DNA of 64,000 nt from Limonium bicolor (GCA_023374045.1 JAIOTZ010000244.1:1-64000); one strand, 5' to 3'. Shown: positions 48,151-57,972, counted from the stretch's first letter. Notes: a model not told the origin generated them from the sequence alone. Numbers and translations are program-made.

Positions 48151-50341
48151 ACTTCACTTTCTGACAAGTGAGGCACCGAGAGACAAAATCAGCTACATCC
48201 CTCTTCATCCCGCTCCACCAGAATAATTGCTTCAAGTCCTTGTACATCTTGGTGGCTCCAGGGTGTACTGATAATGTCGAGGAATGAGCCTCTAAAAGAA
48301 TCCTGGTCTGAAGCTCTATCGCATCCTGAGGAACGCAGAGTCTGCCTCTGACTCGAAGGTGTCCCTCGCTGTCCAGCTCATAGTCGTACTTCAAACCGTC
48401 AGTCAACCCGTCTGCTAACTTCTGTCTGATGCCCTGTAGATAAACGTCACTGTCCTGGGCTGCATACACCTCCTCAGCTATCGTGGTCGTCTCTAACAGG
48501 GCGAGAAGTGAATAGGCTCTTCTGCTTAGAGCATCTGCCACAACATTTCCTTTCCCTTCTGTGTACTGGAGGTTGATGTCATAATCGGCCAGTAGCTCAA
48601 CCCATCGTCGCTGTCTCAAATTGAGCTCCTTCTGGGTCCAGATGTACTTCAGACTCTTATGGTCTGTCATAATCCGGACTGTGGCTCCATACAAGTAATG
48701 TCGCCAGATCTTCAAGGCGAAGACTATGGCGAGGAGCTCAAGGTCGTGGGTGGGGTAGTTTTCCTCGTGCTTCTTCAGCTGTCTAGAAGCATACGCTACT
48801 ACTCGGCCATGCTGCATCAGTACTCCACCAATTCCTCTGCCTGAAGCATCGCAATATACCTCGTACCCCTCATTCCCCTCTGGGATAGTCAATACTGGAG
48901 CAGTGGTCAAGGCGTCCTTCAGCGCCTTGAAGGAGACCTCACAAGCCTCTGTCCATACAAAAGGGCTGTCCTTCTTCATCAAGGAGGTCAAGGGCTTGGC
49001 TAGCCTGGAGAAGTCCTTCACAAAGCGTCTATAGTAGCCAGCCAACCCAAGGAAACTCCTAACCTCTGTCACGGTGCGAGGTCTATGCCAGCTCTTCACT
49101 GCCTCAATCTTAGCTGGGTCTACTGAAACTCCCTCAGCTGAGATCACGTGTCCAAGAAATGACACCTTGTCTAGCCAAAATTCACACTTGCTGAACTTGG
49201 CATATAACTGTTTCTCCCTCAGCGTCTCCAAGACTGTCCTCAAATGCTGCTCATGTTCCTCTTTGCTCTTGGAGAAGACTAGAATGTCGTCTATAAATAC
49301 GACTACCGACTTATCCAGCTGGGCTTGGAAGACTCTCTGCATCAAGTCCATAAATCTCGCCGGTGCATTGGTCAGTCCAAACGGCATCACTGTGAACTCA
49401 TAGTGGCCGTATCTGGTCCGGAAGGCTGTCTTCTCAATGTCTGGCTCAGCTACAGCTATCTGGTGATATCCGGATCGCAGATCAATCTTAGAGAACACCT
49501 TTGCTCCCCTCAGCTGGTCGAACAAGTCATCGATCCTGGGCAGTGGGTACTTGTTTTTGATCGTGACATTGTTCAACTCTCTGTAATCTATACACAGTCT
49601 CATGCTTCCGTCCTTCTTCTTGACGAACAGCACAGGAGCGCCCCAAGGTGAGACACTGGGTCTGATGAAGCCCTTATCTAGTAGTTCTTGCAATTGTTTC
49701 TTCAATTCCACCATCTCTGTAGGGCCCATCCGGTAAGGAGCCTTAGCAATCGGTCCCGTGCCCGGTACGAGGTCGATGTTGAATTCGACCTCTCTCAGCG
49801 GTGGTAGTCCAGGTAGCTCCTCTGGAAAAACATCGGGGTACTCCGACACAATGGGAACGTCGCTCCTGAACTTCGGATCCGTCCTCAGATCCTGGGCATA
49901 ACAGTAGTAGGCAGTAGCGCCCTTGGACACTTCCTTCATCAGGGATAATGCTGATACAACCTTCACAGTCGGCTGCTTAGGCTGCATTCGGTATGATACT
50001 GTGATCCCTGTGGCTGACTTCAAGAGGAGACGATGCTCTACGCAGTGTAGTCTACCTCTGTACCGCTGTAGCGTGTCCATGCCCACAATTATGTCAAATC
50101 CCATGCCAGGGAAGACAATGGCATCAAGTAGGAAGTCTGCTCCCTTGATGTGCATGCTCAGATTCTTGCACTGTTTGCTGCATTTGATCAACTCCTTGGA
50201 TGGCAACAAAACTGAGCAATCATGGATATCCTCTGTGGGGGCATTTATCTTCGTATGAAATGCTTGGGATATGAAGGAGTGGGAGGCTAGAATCAAACAG
50301 GACGGTGGCCTCCACTCCATTAATTTGGAATGTGCCTGCAA
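48050..50341 (-). CDS. pol: Ty3/gypsy (Tekay-like) pol: protease end, RT, RNase H, integrase start
   Basis: Long open frame (763 codons) of an LTR retrotransposon polyprotein that would copy element RNA into DNA in virus-like particles. Residues ~20-25 are SHSFIS, just after the protease active site; ~81-91 ([11 protein letters not shown]) is the second protease motif. RT spans ~200-400, with [17 protein letters not shown] at ~241-257, [13 protein letters not shown] at ~283-295, [10 protein letters not shown] and the catalytic FIDD at 349-352. RNase H is ~494-610 ([23 protein letters not shown]). The H2C2 finger is ~686-726, and integrase starts with ISMDF at ~753-757. The first codon is TTG, not ATG: the frame simply becomes open there, and no start should be assigned. 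The frame ends early in integrase. No gag precedes it. Not functional alone, but RT and RNase H motifs are intact. Confidence 0.95.
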   Translation of the reverse strand: MQAHSKLMEWRPPSCLILASHSFISQAFHTKINAPTEDIHDCSVLLPSKELIKCSKQCKNLSMHIKGADFLLDAIVFPGMGFDIIVGMDTLQRYRGRLHCVEHRLLLKSATGITVSYRMQPKQPTVKVVSALSLMKEVSKGATAYYCYAQDLRTDPKFRSDVPIVSEYPDVFPEELPGLPPLREVEFNIDLVPGTGPIAKAPYRMGPTEMVELKKQLQELLDKGFIRPSVSPWGAPVLFVKKKDGSMRLCIDYRELNNVTIKNKYPLPRIDDLFDQLRGAKVFSKIDLRSGYHQIAVAEPDIEKTAFRTRYGHYEFTVMPFGLTNAPARFMDLMQRVFQAQLDKSVVVFIDDILVFSKSKEEHEQHLRTVLETLREKQLYAKFSKCEFWLDKVSFLGHVISAEGVSVDPAKIEAVKSWHRPRTVTEVRSFLGLAGYYRRFVKDFSRLAKPLTSLMKKDSPFVWTEACEVSFKALKDALTTAPVLTIPEGNEGYEVYCDASGRGIGGVLMQHGRVVAYASRQLKKHEENYPTHDLELLAIVFALKIWRHYLYGATVRIMTDHKSLKYIWTQKELNLRQRRWVELLADYDINLQYTEGKGNVVADALSRRAYSLLALLETTTIAEEVYAAQDSDVYLQGIRQKLADGLTDGLKYDYELDSEGHLRVRGRLCVPQDAIELQTRILLEAHSSTLSVHPGATKMYKDLKQLFWWSGMKRDVADFVSRCLTCQKVKFEHRRPGGQIQSLPVPCWKFDDISMDFGRSPSS

Positions 50342-50500
50342 TTATTGAGTGAAGTTTTAAGATTTCTATTTAACCCTTCCCAAGTAGTTGTTCAAGGTCA
50401 ATTAGTATACCTGTGATGACCGTTCCATTGCTCTTTGCTTGAGCCTGGTCCAACACATTCAGCCTGACCTCTACATTTCCAGCTCCTACATGAAGAAATA
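50285..50500 (-). pseudogene. gag C-terminus/protease N-terminus remnant with disrupted active site
   Basis: Upstream of the pol frame, in a different frame, the minus strand reads GNVEVRLNVLDQAQAKSNG, then (across an intron-like gap at 50336-50410) [12 protein letters not shown], the usual run-up to a Tekay protease active site. The Asp codon is 50292-50294. The Gly-Ala stretch expected between DS and SHSFIS is short by two bases at about 50288, so protease is frameshifted exactly at its active site. The rest of gag is absent: only ~325 bp separate the pol frame from the tRNA-like primer region. A TGTAG acceptor-like sequence also precedes this piece near 50487. Confidence 0.65.
50336..50410 (-). 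other. Candidate 75-bp intron at the gag-protease junction
   Basis: On the minus strand CACAG|GTATACTAAT at 50410 and AATTGCAG|GCACA ending at 50336. Removing it joins two segments in one frame that reads as the family's gag-protease linker. The 75 bp are T/A-rich. Introns between gag and pol are established for Ogre elements. I do not know of one in this lineage. Confidence 0.5.
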
Positions 50501-50659
50501 AATTCTTAGAATTTCCATTCTTATTGAAAGCTTCATGAGCAGTTTAATGATTACAAGGCTGAAATTGTAAAGTACATAGCTAGATCTGTCTAAAGGTCAG
50601 GTTTAATCTGCCAGGTTTCAGGTGAGTCTGGTTAATAATGGATGTGGGGGCTGTGTTGG

Positions 50660-50734
50660 GCATGATTGGCGCAGCGGAAGCGCGGTGGGCCCATAACTCA
50701 CAGGTCCCAGGATCGAAACCTGGCTCTGATACCA
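50660..50734 (+). tRNA. Initiator tRNA-Met-like sequence incl. CCA (primer copy, pseudo)
   Basis: 75 bp matching plant initiator tRNA-Met from the D-arm (TGGCGCAGCGGAAGCG) through the anticodon CAT at 50692-50694, the T-arm (AGGATCGAAACCTGG) and the 3' acceptor strand to a DNA-encoded CCA. The 5' acceptor strand (GCATGAT) no longer pairs, so it should not be a functional tRNA gene. Nuclear tRNA genes lack CCA. Together with its place at the 5' LTR of B-minus, this indicates a copy of the reverse-transcription primer extended far beyond the usual PBS. Confidence 0.7.
50723..50734 (-). other. Primer binding site, B-minus
   Basis: On the minus strand TGGTATCAGAGC, five bases after the 5' LTR. 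Complementarity to initiator tRNA-Met continues through the whole T-arm and beyond. Confidence 0.95.
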
Positions 50735-50981
50735 ATTTCTGTAACGCCCATATTTAACATATTTATAGCGGAAATAAAATACTAAAGGCGTACAAATCAT
50801 CGGGTTCCAAACACCCGGTACCAAACCTCACCAAAATACAACTTAATGATTACAACTGTTACGGCCTGAACCTCGAGAAAACTTAACAAAAGTAAAACCA
50901 ATAAAAACACATAAACTCTCAAAGCCTAATCCCATCCCAATCACTCGTTCTCTTCGTGGTCACCTGTAAAATAACTCGTAC

Positions 50982-51038
50982 CTGCAAGAAAAACCAAGCA
51001 GCCCACCCCGAGTGGGGTGGGTCAGTTCCCTGGAATGG
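50982..51038 (-). other. Structured 3' LTR module, B-minus
   Basis: On the minus strand AGTTCC-7nt-GGGAACT, then a perfect 8-bp stem CCCACCCC/GGGGTGGG, then the acceptor-like TTCTTGCAG|GTACG. Compared with B-plus the central stem is two pairs longer, with matched changes on both arms. Confidence 0.55.
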
Positions 51039-51384
51039 AACTGGTACGATCCTCCAAAACAAACTCATAATACAACTCTTAAATAAATAAATAACAGCTT
51101 GAAAACAAACACTTAAAACACTCAGAGGAACAAGGCATTGCACGAATTCACCAAGTCAAGATATCAAGATAAGAACAAAGGGTAATAACTGAAAGATAAA
51201 GTTAGTGAACGAAATCACATCATGTGTTAGTGAACTTCCATTTCCTTAGTTAAACCCAATACCCGTTAGGAGTAGAAAAACTCAGATAGTCACAAAGGAC
51301 TAGGAATGATAGAATAGATCCAAGAACCAATGACTCAAGAATGGAATAATTTAACTGGGAGAGATGGCCCCCACCGCCAATCAC

Positions 51385-51600
51385 GTCCACTAAGGACAGG
51401 GGATATACAGCCCCTCACTGTTTATCACGTCCACTAAGGACAGGGGATATACAGCCCCTCACTGTCTACCACGTCCACTAAGGATAGAGGATATACAGCC
51501 CCTCACTGTCTACCATGTCCACTGAGGACAGGGGATATACAGCCCCTCACTGTCTATCACGTCCCTTTTTGGGACAGGGGATATACAGCCCCTCACTGTC
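51385..51600. repeat. 44-bp hairpin minisatellite in B-minus 5' LTR
   Basis: Five units as in the 3' LTR. Unit three has a GGAC to GGAT change, unit four a loop change (ACTGA), and unit five again GTCCC-TTTTT-GGGAC. Confidence 0.93.
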
Positions 51601-54600
51601 TACCATTGAAGACGCGCGCACGTCGAAAGAAAGATTTCCAAGATTGACCCTTTTCCAAATTCCCACTAGATCACCAACTACCCAGAGCAATACCAAAACA
51701 CTCAGTCCTACAGAGTGCAGAAGCGTAAACCCTAAGCAGTCAATGTCTAACGGGGCACCAAATAGAAGGAACCAATACCCAAGTGAGTTTCACATCCAAG
51801 GCTCAGTTAGTCACACAAGCGGAGTTAGCCACACAACCATTTCCTTTTTAGAAATTCCTCTTAAAGTCAGTTAGCGTTTTCCAAAACATTCCACAAGTCA
51901 ATCAGAAAAAAAATCGTAGTACGAGAAATCGTACCTGGTATGTGGAGAACAATAACTAACTCGAACAAGTGATTCCCCAATAGTAACCTATAATTAAGGT
52001 GTTCCAAGTGTCGATTAGTTAAGAGACTTATTAACTTAACAGCCTTCTTCACTTACTGATTAATAGTTTCAGGTTTACCATTATTCTCTTACAAAGGTTT
52101 GGGCTTGACTTGTTAACTAAATCCTTCGTTAGGCCCATCTCGTTTAGTTTGGAATGATTTAGAATTTATTCCTGAGAGGGCCCAAACTCTCTTTGGGTTG
52201 TTAAAGTGGGCTTTTGGAGTTCATAGACTTGGGCTTAGTGGGTTAGCCCAAGACCGTGTTAAGTTATGTTGTAGAATAAAACCCTTAAATTAATAGTGAT
52301 TATTTAATCACTCACTGACTAAAACCCAAGGTTTAACATATATATATATATAACCCTACTATTATAACTATCACAAGGATTATTATTTCCCTCAACTATA
52401 TTAATGCATTTATACACATGTATATTTATAATATATATATCTTTATGTATTAAAATTTATCCATAGCATTTTTAGGAAATTTTACTGTATTTATTAATGT
52501 TCAATAACTTCTAGGCTTAACACAACCGACTTAAGGTTTATAAAATAATGTGTTTCATTATTTATTTAATATATAAGTATACCTGTATTAGAATTTAACT
52601 AAAACATTCCCCATGTAACTTACTATATTTAAACTATTATTACTTCGACCTTTAACTTTATTCCAAGTATATTTCATAAGTATTTCTTTTACCATATCTT
52701 AAGGTTCTAGCTCTTATAATTTAGTATTATAAGTGGTAATTTAATTAGTTTCTTGATTTACTATAAGTTACCTCTAATTCCCTTTTATAACTGCGTAAGA
52801 ATATATATATATATTCCTTAGTTTAATTAAAATATAACTCCCATATAATATAGTAAATAAAATGTAGGATAATTAAATTCCTTAATTTATATAAGTTTCT
52901 ACTTAAGTAAGTATATAACATATATAAATAATTTCACTTCTCTCGAAAGCTAATACAAAACATTTATAAAATTACTGTTTAAAATGTTAATTTAGTTTCC
53001 CCTTATTTTCCCCAGCTTAAAAGTTAATTACAAACCTTACTTTAATTTTTGGTTACATTAAAACCTTGTATTATAGGTTATTCTTATGAAAAACTCAATA
53101 ACACAATTTTAAAACCTTTTACCAGTGCCCAAATTATTCCCAAATTTAATATACAGTAACTATAACATTTTAGACATATTATAAAATTTTATTTCATAAA
53201 AATATCTTTTTAATTTAGCCAAATAATTCCATAAAACCCGTAACTTGTAAAAATCATAACTTATGTTTGAAAACTCCAAAACCATAATAATTTACATCAA
53301 AATAAACTAGATTAAATAAGGAATCTATGTTAAAATTTCAAGTCAAAATACCTTCGGGAAGGCCATTAACTAAAATCAACAAGTTAGAGTATTTACTGAA
53401 TTTTTATAGAAATTAAAACAACTTTAAATCACCCGATCTAATCCTGGCCGTCCAATCTCTTAAAACGAGATCGGACGGCCCCTGAATCCCCAGTTCTTCC
53501 CCGATTTCAGAATCTATATTGAGTACTAAATCTCGATTTTCTCCAAATCTACAGAACGAAATCGAGTGATTCTTGTTTCTATGGATTCGTAATCAAATTT
53601 CGGTTCTATTGGTGTCAATTTCCCCAATTATAATGCAGTATACCTCAAGTTTCGAATTCGATTCGAGGGTTAGGGTTTATATTCGCTACTGAACCCATTC
53701 GAAAACAAAATCGACAATTACTCCCAACATGGCACGTAATTGACTAAATTAAAACATGGATTAAGTCGGAAACATGACTACGAACAGCAATATCGGAGCA
53801 ATTTGATCGGAGACTCACCGGATTGTGCGAATTGCGTGAATTCCAATTCGGAAAACTGGGAAAAACTCGAACTTTAAGCAGTTCGTGGAGCCAACTTTGA
53901 GGATCTATAACTAGCAGTACAAAACGAGTTAGACTATGTGTAAGGGCTCATTGGAAAGAGCAAACTTAGATCTACGTATTGATAGCAAGAACTAAACCTA
54001 ACTCGCACTATACAGAAAGAAATTGAAGTCGCAAATCACGAGTTTACCTCTCTGTTTCGGTGTTATTTTATGTGCTGGCGAGACCGAAACTTTAGACCTC
54101 TATATCTCCCAACTGTTACAATCAGACTTGGGCTAAACACGAAAATTGTAGAGGGATTAGAGATCTTTACAACAAGCTAAAGAAATCGAATTTGGTTGAG
54201 TAACGAAGAAGTTATGATCGACGCAAGTTACCTGAAAACAAGAGAATCTGGAATTCTGGAAACACGTTTCGCAAGGTGGATACTTTGACTCGATTTTCCG
54301 GTTGATTCAGAAAGGAGTTAGGGTTTGTATGAGTTATAGTTGTTTAGAGGGAATGTAGGAGAAGACAACAAAGAAGACGACATTGAAAGATATGGAAAGA
54401 TGAAGAAGTTATAACCGTCTAAAGTTAGGTCAAAACACTGGAATCAGTTACCGAAATTCAGGGAAAGAATCGGCTAAGTGTGGGCGACCCATTACAGAGT
54501 GACACGTGGCATCTCTTAAAATTTTGATTCAAAACTTCAATCTAGCATAACTTTGGCTAGGATGATCCATTTTTGACGTTCTTTTATCGATCTTCATGGT

Positions 54601-54987
54601 TTTCCATAACCTATTTATTGGTATAGGTTTCATGGCCTGGTTTGACCATTCTCAAAAAGTCAACTCTAGCAAGGCTTAATAAGCTTTAAGGTTTCTAGAA
54701 TTTTATATTGACTTTTATGTTTCAAAACAATGTTCCAACACTTCCTAAAATCCTTATAATATATTTGAAGTGTTTAAAAATTTTCCCAAGATTTATTGAC
54801 TTATAAATCTTATTATTAAATTCATAATACTATAATAATGTATAATAATTAGGGTTAAATAGGAGAAAACCCCTAAATAAATTTCACAATTCCATATATA
54901 ATTTAATATTCATAATTCCATATAATAATTTAATTTTTAATAAAAGAAATCCCTTAAATTAATTTAAATTAATTTAGGGGTATTTCA

Positions 54988-54992
54988 TGTAC
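54988..54992. repeat. TSD TGTAC (right) of B-minus
   Basis: Matches 42328-42332. LARD LTR3 resumes at 54993. Confidence 0.95.
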
Positions 54993-55896
54993 CTTGAGCA
55001 TTGAGTATTGACTTGGGAACTTGATTATTGAGTATTGAGTATGGAATCGAGTATGTGAGTATTGAGAATTGAGTTGTGACTTGTGGGACTTGAGAATTTG
55101 AGTTGAGTGCGTAGACCTTGTTGAGATTGTGAGTAAGAGTACCCAAGGGAGTGGGTAGAACATGAGTAGTTGAGTAAGGCATGGTGAGGTAGAAACCCTC
55201 AAGCCTAATTAAAGAACATATTGAACCAACCCTTGATGCGTGTATTAGTGCTTGTGTTCAATGTTGAACTTGATTGTGAATGTACATATATAATGTATGT
55301 TGTATGCATGTTGTTTGTGATAAAATGAACCGCATGCTCTCGACCAATTAGTCGGCGTACCCTCGCTAGTACGCGGGGTATGCGGAAGTCATATTCAGCG
55401 TAAGCTGACCCCCTAGGGGGAACGTTTTAGTGTGCAGGTACCCGAAGTGAATATGATCACTGTAAGAGACGGCAGCTAAGCCGGACACCGTTCAGAGTAG
55501 GACGGGGTTGTTATTTTAGGGGTAGTTGTTAAAGCAATTGTATTTGTATATTGTGGGATGTAAGACCAAATAGGTTATGGATACACTCGAGAAATTGTAG
55601 ATACTCGGTATAGTTTGAATGGAGATGGTATTTGTATAATTTGGATTTGAAGGTTGTATTTGATTTATGAATTGGTTAAGTATCGGAAGTAGCGTTTGTA
55701 TTAGTGTACTCGGTAAAAGACCCATCAGACCGATATTGTATTTGTTGTAGTATTTGTGTTTGGATTGGCCTTGTTAGTCGCGTGGGTGACTAGCGGCATT
55801 GTATCACCCCCGGTCGTAGTTATTATTCCGCTGCATTATGGTTGGCAATTGAGACGGGTTAGGAGATAATGGTGTGATTACCGGTAGGGTGTTACA
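54993..55896 (+). mobile_element. LARD LTR3, last part
   Basis: Final 904 bp (LTR3 totals 4,487 bp), ending GGGTGTTACA. No PBS follows; the AAAAT TSD does, which ends the array. Structured module at 55332-55439. Confidence 0.93.
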
Positions 55897-55901
55897 AAAA
55901 T
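55897..55901. repeat. TSD AAAAT (right) of the LARD array
   Basis: Matches 7097-7101. Confidence 0.88.
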
Positions 55902-56597
55902 AAACAATTCAGTTAGAGAACAACCAGTTCTATTAAGAGAACGGTTGACACGTATAAGGTATGGTAAAACACGAGAACTAAACAATTATCAGGCCTCAGG
56001 AGTTAGGAATCTAACTCACTCATTAATGGGCGTCCATTACGACGTTCGATTTATTTGAGCTGTGAATGTTTCATAAATGTGTTGTTTGTTATCGTACTTC
56101 TTATTATTATTTGTATGAATAAATAATTGCATGTATACGACAAAGTAGTCGTGTGTAACCCTGCTAGCTTGTGGGCTGCACGTTTTCTATACCAGCAATA
56201 TGTTGAGCCCCTTGGGGCCTGTGATTTAAACTTTGCAGGTAGGTGCCAGACGAGGACTCAACCTGAGAGTGGGAGCGGGTAGAGTACTTCGGGTTGCTTT
56301 TACATTTGTTACACGAGTTGTGCATGTACACTTGTTTAGTATATTGATGAGATGTTAGTATGATGTATTAGGATATGAGATACTCGGTATAAGTTGTGGT
56401 TTGTGAATTGTAATGTTTTAGATGCTCGAGTAATTATCCGGTCAGTCAGACCGTGACTTGTTAAGAGAATAGTCCTAGTTAGTCACGTGGGTGACTAACG
56501 GCGGTAACACCAATTTAGTAGAACTTTTCCGCTGCGTTGTTAATGTATGAGAAGGACTTAGGGAGACAATCATTGTATTTGGAGATGGGGTGTTACA
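55902..56597 (+). mobile_element. Solo LTR D, right part
   Basis: Last 696 bp of the D LTR: structured module at 56131-56240, terminal hairpin at 56479-56498, TTCCGCTGCG box near 56527 and GGGTGTTACA end. The GTTTC TSD (56598-56602) follows. Confidence 0.88.
56131..56240 (+). other. Structured 3' LTR module, family D
   Basis: ACGAC-AAAGTA-GTCGT at 56137-56152; a helix of GTGTAACCC with GGGCTGCAC (one mismatch, one G-T) around TGCTAGC; GCCCCTTGGGGC; then ACTTTGCAG|GTAGG ending at 56238. Confidence 0.55.
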
Positions 56598-56602
56598 GTT
56601 TC

Positions 56603-57959
56603 GGAGGCAGAATAAGGTCAAATTTTAATTATGTCCGTAGCCATGGACCCCAATTGAATTACATGATTACGAAAACATAACTAAAATAAAAATGCAAACT
56701 TGAAAAGTCTGGGGCCACAGACAGGGTATCCGTGGGCCCGGACATGTATTGTCAGAAACCCTAAAATTTGAAAAATCAGAAAATAAGAAATCCCGCCACC
56801 GTCTGTGGGTGTCCGTGGTCACGGACAACCCATCTGTGGTCCCGGACCATGCGTCCGAGGTCACGGACCACCCACGGATAGTGGGTTTTTGATGGTTCCC
56901 GGCGGTGTTTTTGGCTAAAACAATTATGGGTGTGTAGCCTGAAAGATGTACAATACGTTAGTAATCAAAAGATTTTAATTTGAAGTCAGAATAATGACGA
57001 AACTTATCAAACAAGTAACAAGGCAGAAACAAAAGCAATCAGCAATACAGAAGCCAAAAAGGGTTGGTTTGAGCCCAAAATTTGACAGAAGACTAATAAA
57101 GTCGTAAGATTTCAGAAAAGTGTGATCATAACCTATTTTGGCATCTGGAACAACGAGACTCTTCACGTCGGGATTCTTTTGGTGCTCCGTTGACCTCGGT
57201 TCTGGATTGAGTTCGATACCAGCTTCTGACTATTGGTTATTGGTGATGTTCTTCACGTTTGGAGCTGTTTTGGTGAAGGTTTGATGATGGATGATTTGGG
57301 AGTTGAAAAGGTGTTTTGGTGTTGATTTTGTGAGATTTCGATGAAATTTCGGGGCTTGGATGTGTAAAAACGTGGGGAGGTTGTGACGGCTGAGTTTCTT
57401 GAGGTGTTAGGGTTCTTGGTCCTCCCCTTTGATCAAGGGATAAGGTTCCTTATATAAACTTCCTTAAAGATAGAAAAATCCGGTAAAAACTAAGATTTAC
57501 CGACATTTTAGCTCATGGGCTTCCAAAAGGAATTTGATTATGAAATTTTAAACATGAGTAAAGGATGATATTTATGATTTTTCCAAAGTGGAATCGAATT
57601 TTTTGGATATTGGAATATTTTTAAATTCAATTTACTCGTCAGATTCAATCAGAAATTGATAGAAAATTAATGGAAATTTGAAAAATCAAAATTCCAACGC
57701 CGTTATGCCCAAAATGTCATCCTCTATCATGGGTTAAAATTTCAAAGCATTTTGAATTGATTTGACCCTTCTTTGGAGGAGAGAGAAAGCCTATAGGGGG
57801 CTTATGAGCCTTGAAAATTTACAAAAATGCCCCTGGAGATGACTAAACTGTCCCTAGTACTCTAAAATGTGTCGATCGAACTGGGAACCCTCACTACTTG
57901 ACCAAACTAGCCTATTAGTAGAGACTCTCTTCCGGGGGGTTGAAATTTTGGGTATAACA
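56603..57959 (-). mobile_element. Tat-type LTR, proximal part (level 1)
   Basis: On the minus strand this LTR begins TGTTATACCCAAAATTTC at 57959, right after a G-rich PPT, and continues to the D insertion at 56603/3568, for ~1.75 kb in total. It contains a TATA box and, near 56700-56880, several GTCCG/CGGAC inverted repeats, for example GTCCGTG-GT-CACGGAC at 56811-56826. No supportable ORF. Confidence 0.65.
57449..57460 (-). promoter_or_regulatory. TATA box of the Tat-type LTR
   Basis: On the minus strand GTTTATATAAGGAACC, ~500 bp into the LTR, a canonical plant TATA sequence. Transcription would start ~30 bp further left and read toward 56603. Confidence 0.55.
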
Positions 57960-57972
57960 GATTGCCCCCCGT
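57960..57972 (-). other. Polypurine tract of the Tat-type element
   Basis: On the minus strand GACGGGGGGCAATC, directly before TGTTATACCC. Tat elements typically have a G-run plus CAA here. The sequence on its 5' side forms an inverted repeat, TCAACTAG (57972-57979) with CTAGTTGA (58003-58010). Confidence 0.7.

Larger units (their letters stand above)
50740..54987 (-). mobile_element. B-minus element, 5' LTR
   Basis: 4,248 bp. On the minus strand it runs from TGAAATACCCC at 54987 to GGGCGTTACA at 50740. It matches the 3' LTR apart from small indels and a few substitutions. G-box at 54503-54508; donor-like CAG|GTACGA at 51934; acceptor-like TTGCAG ending at 50982; hairpin CCCACCCC-GAGT-GGGGTGGG at 51002-51021; minisatellite at 51385-51600; near-palindromic LTR start at about 54951-54980. 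Confidence 0.93.

Noticed and set aside
50660..50734. Functional host tRNA-Met gene
   Set aside because: CCA is encoded, the 5' acceptor strand does not pair, and it abuts the LTR at the PBS. Kept only as a tRNA-like primer copy.
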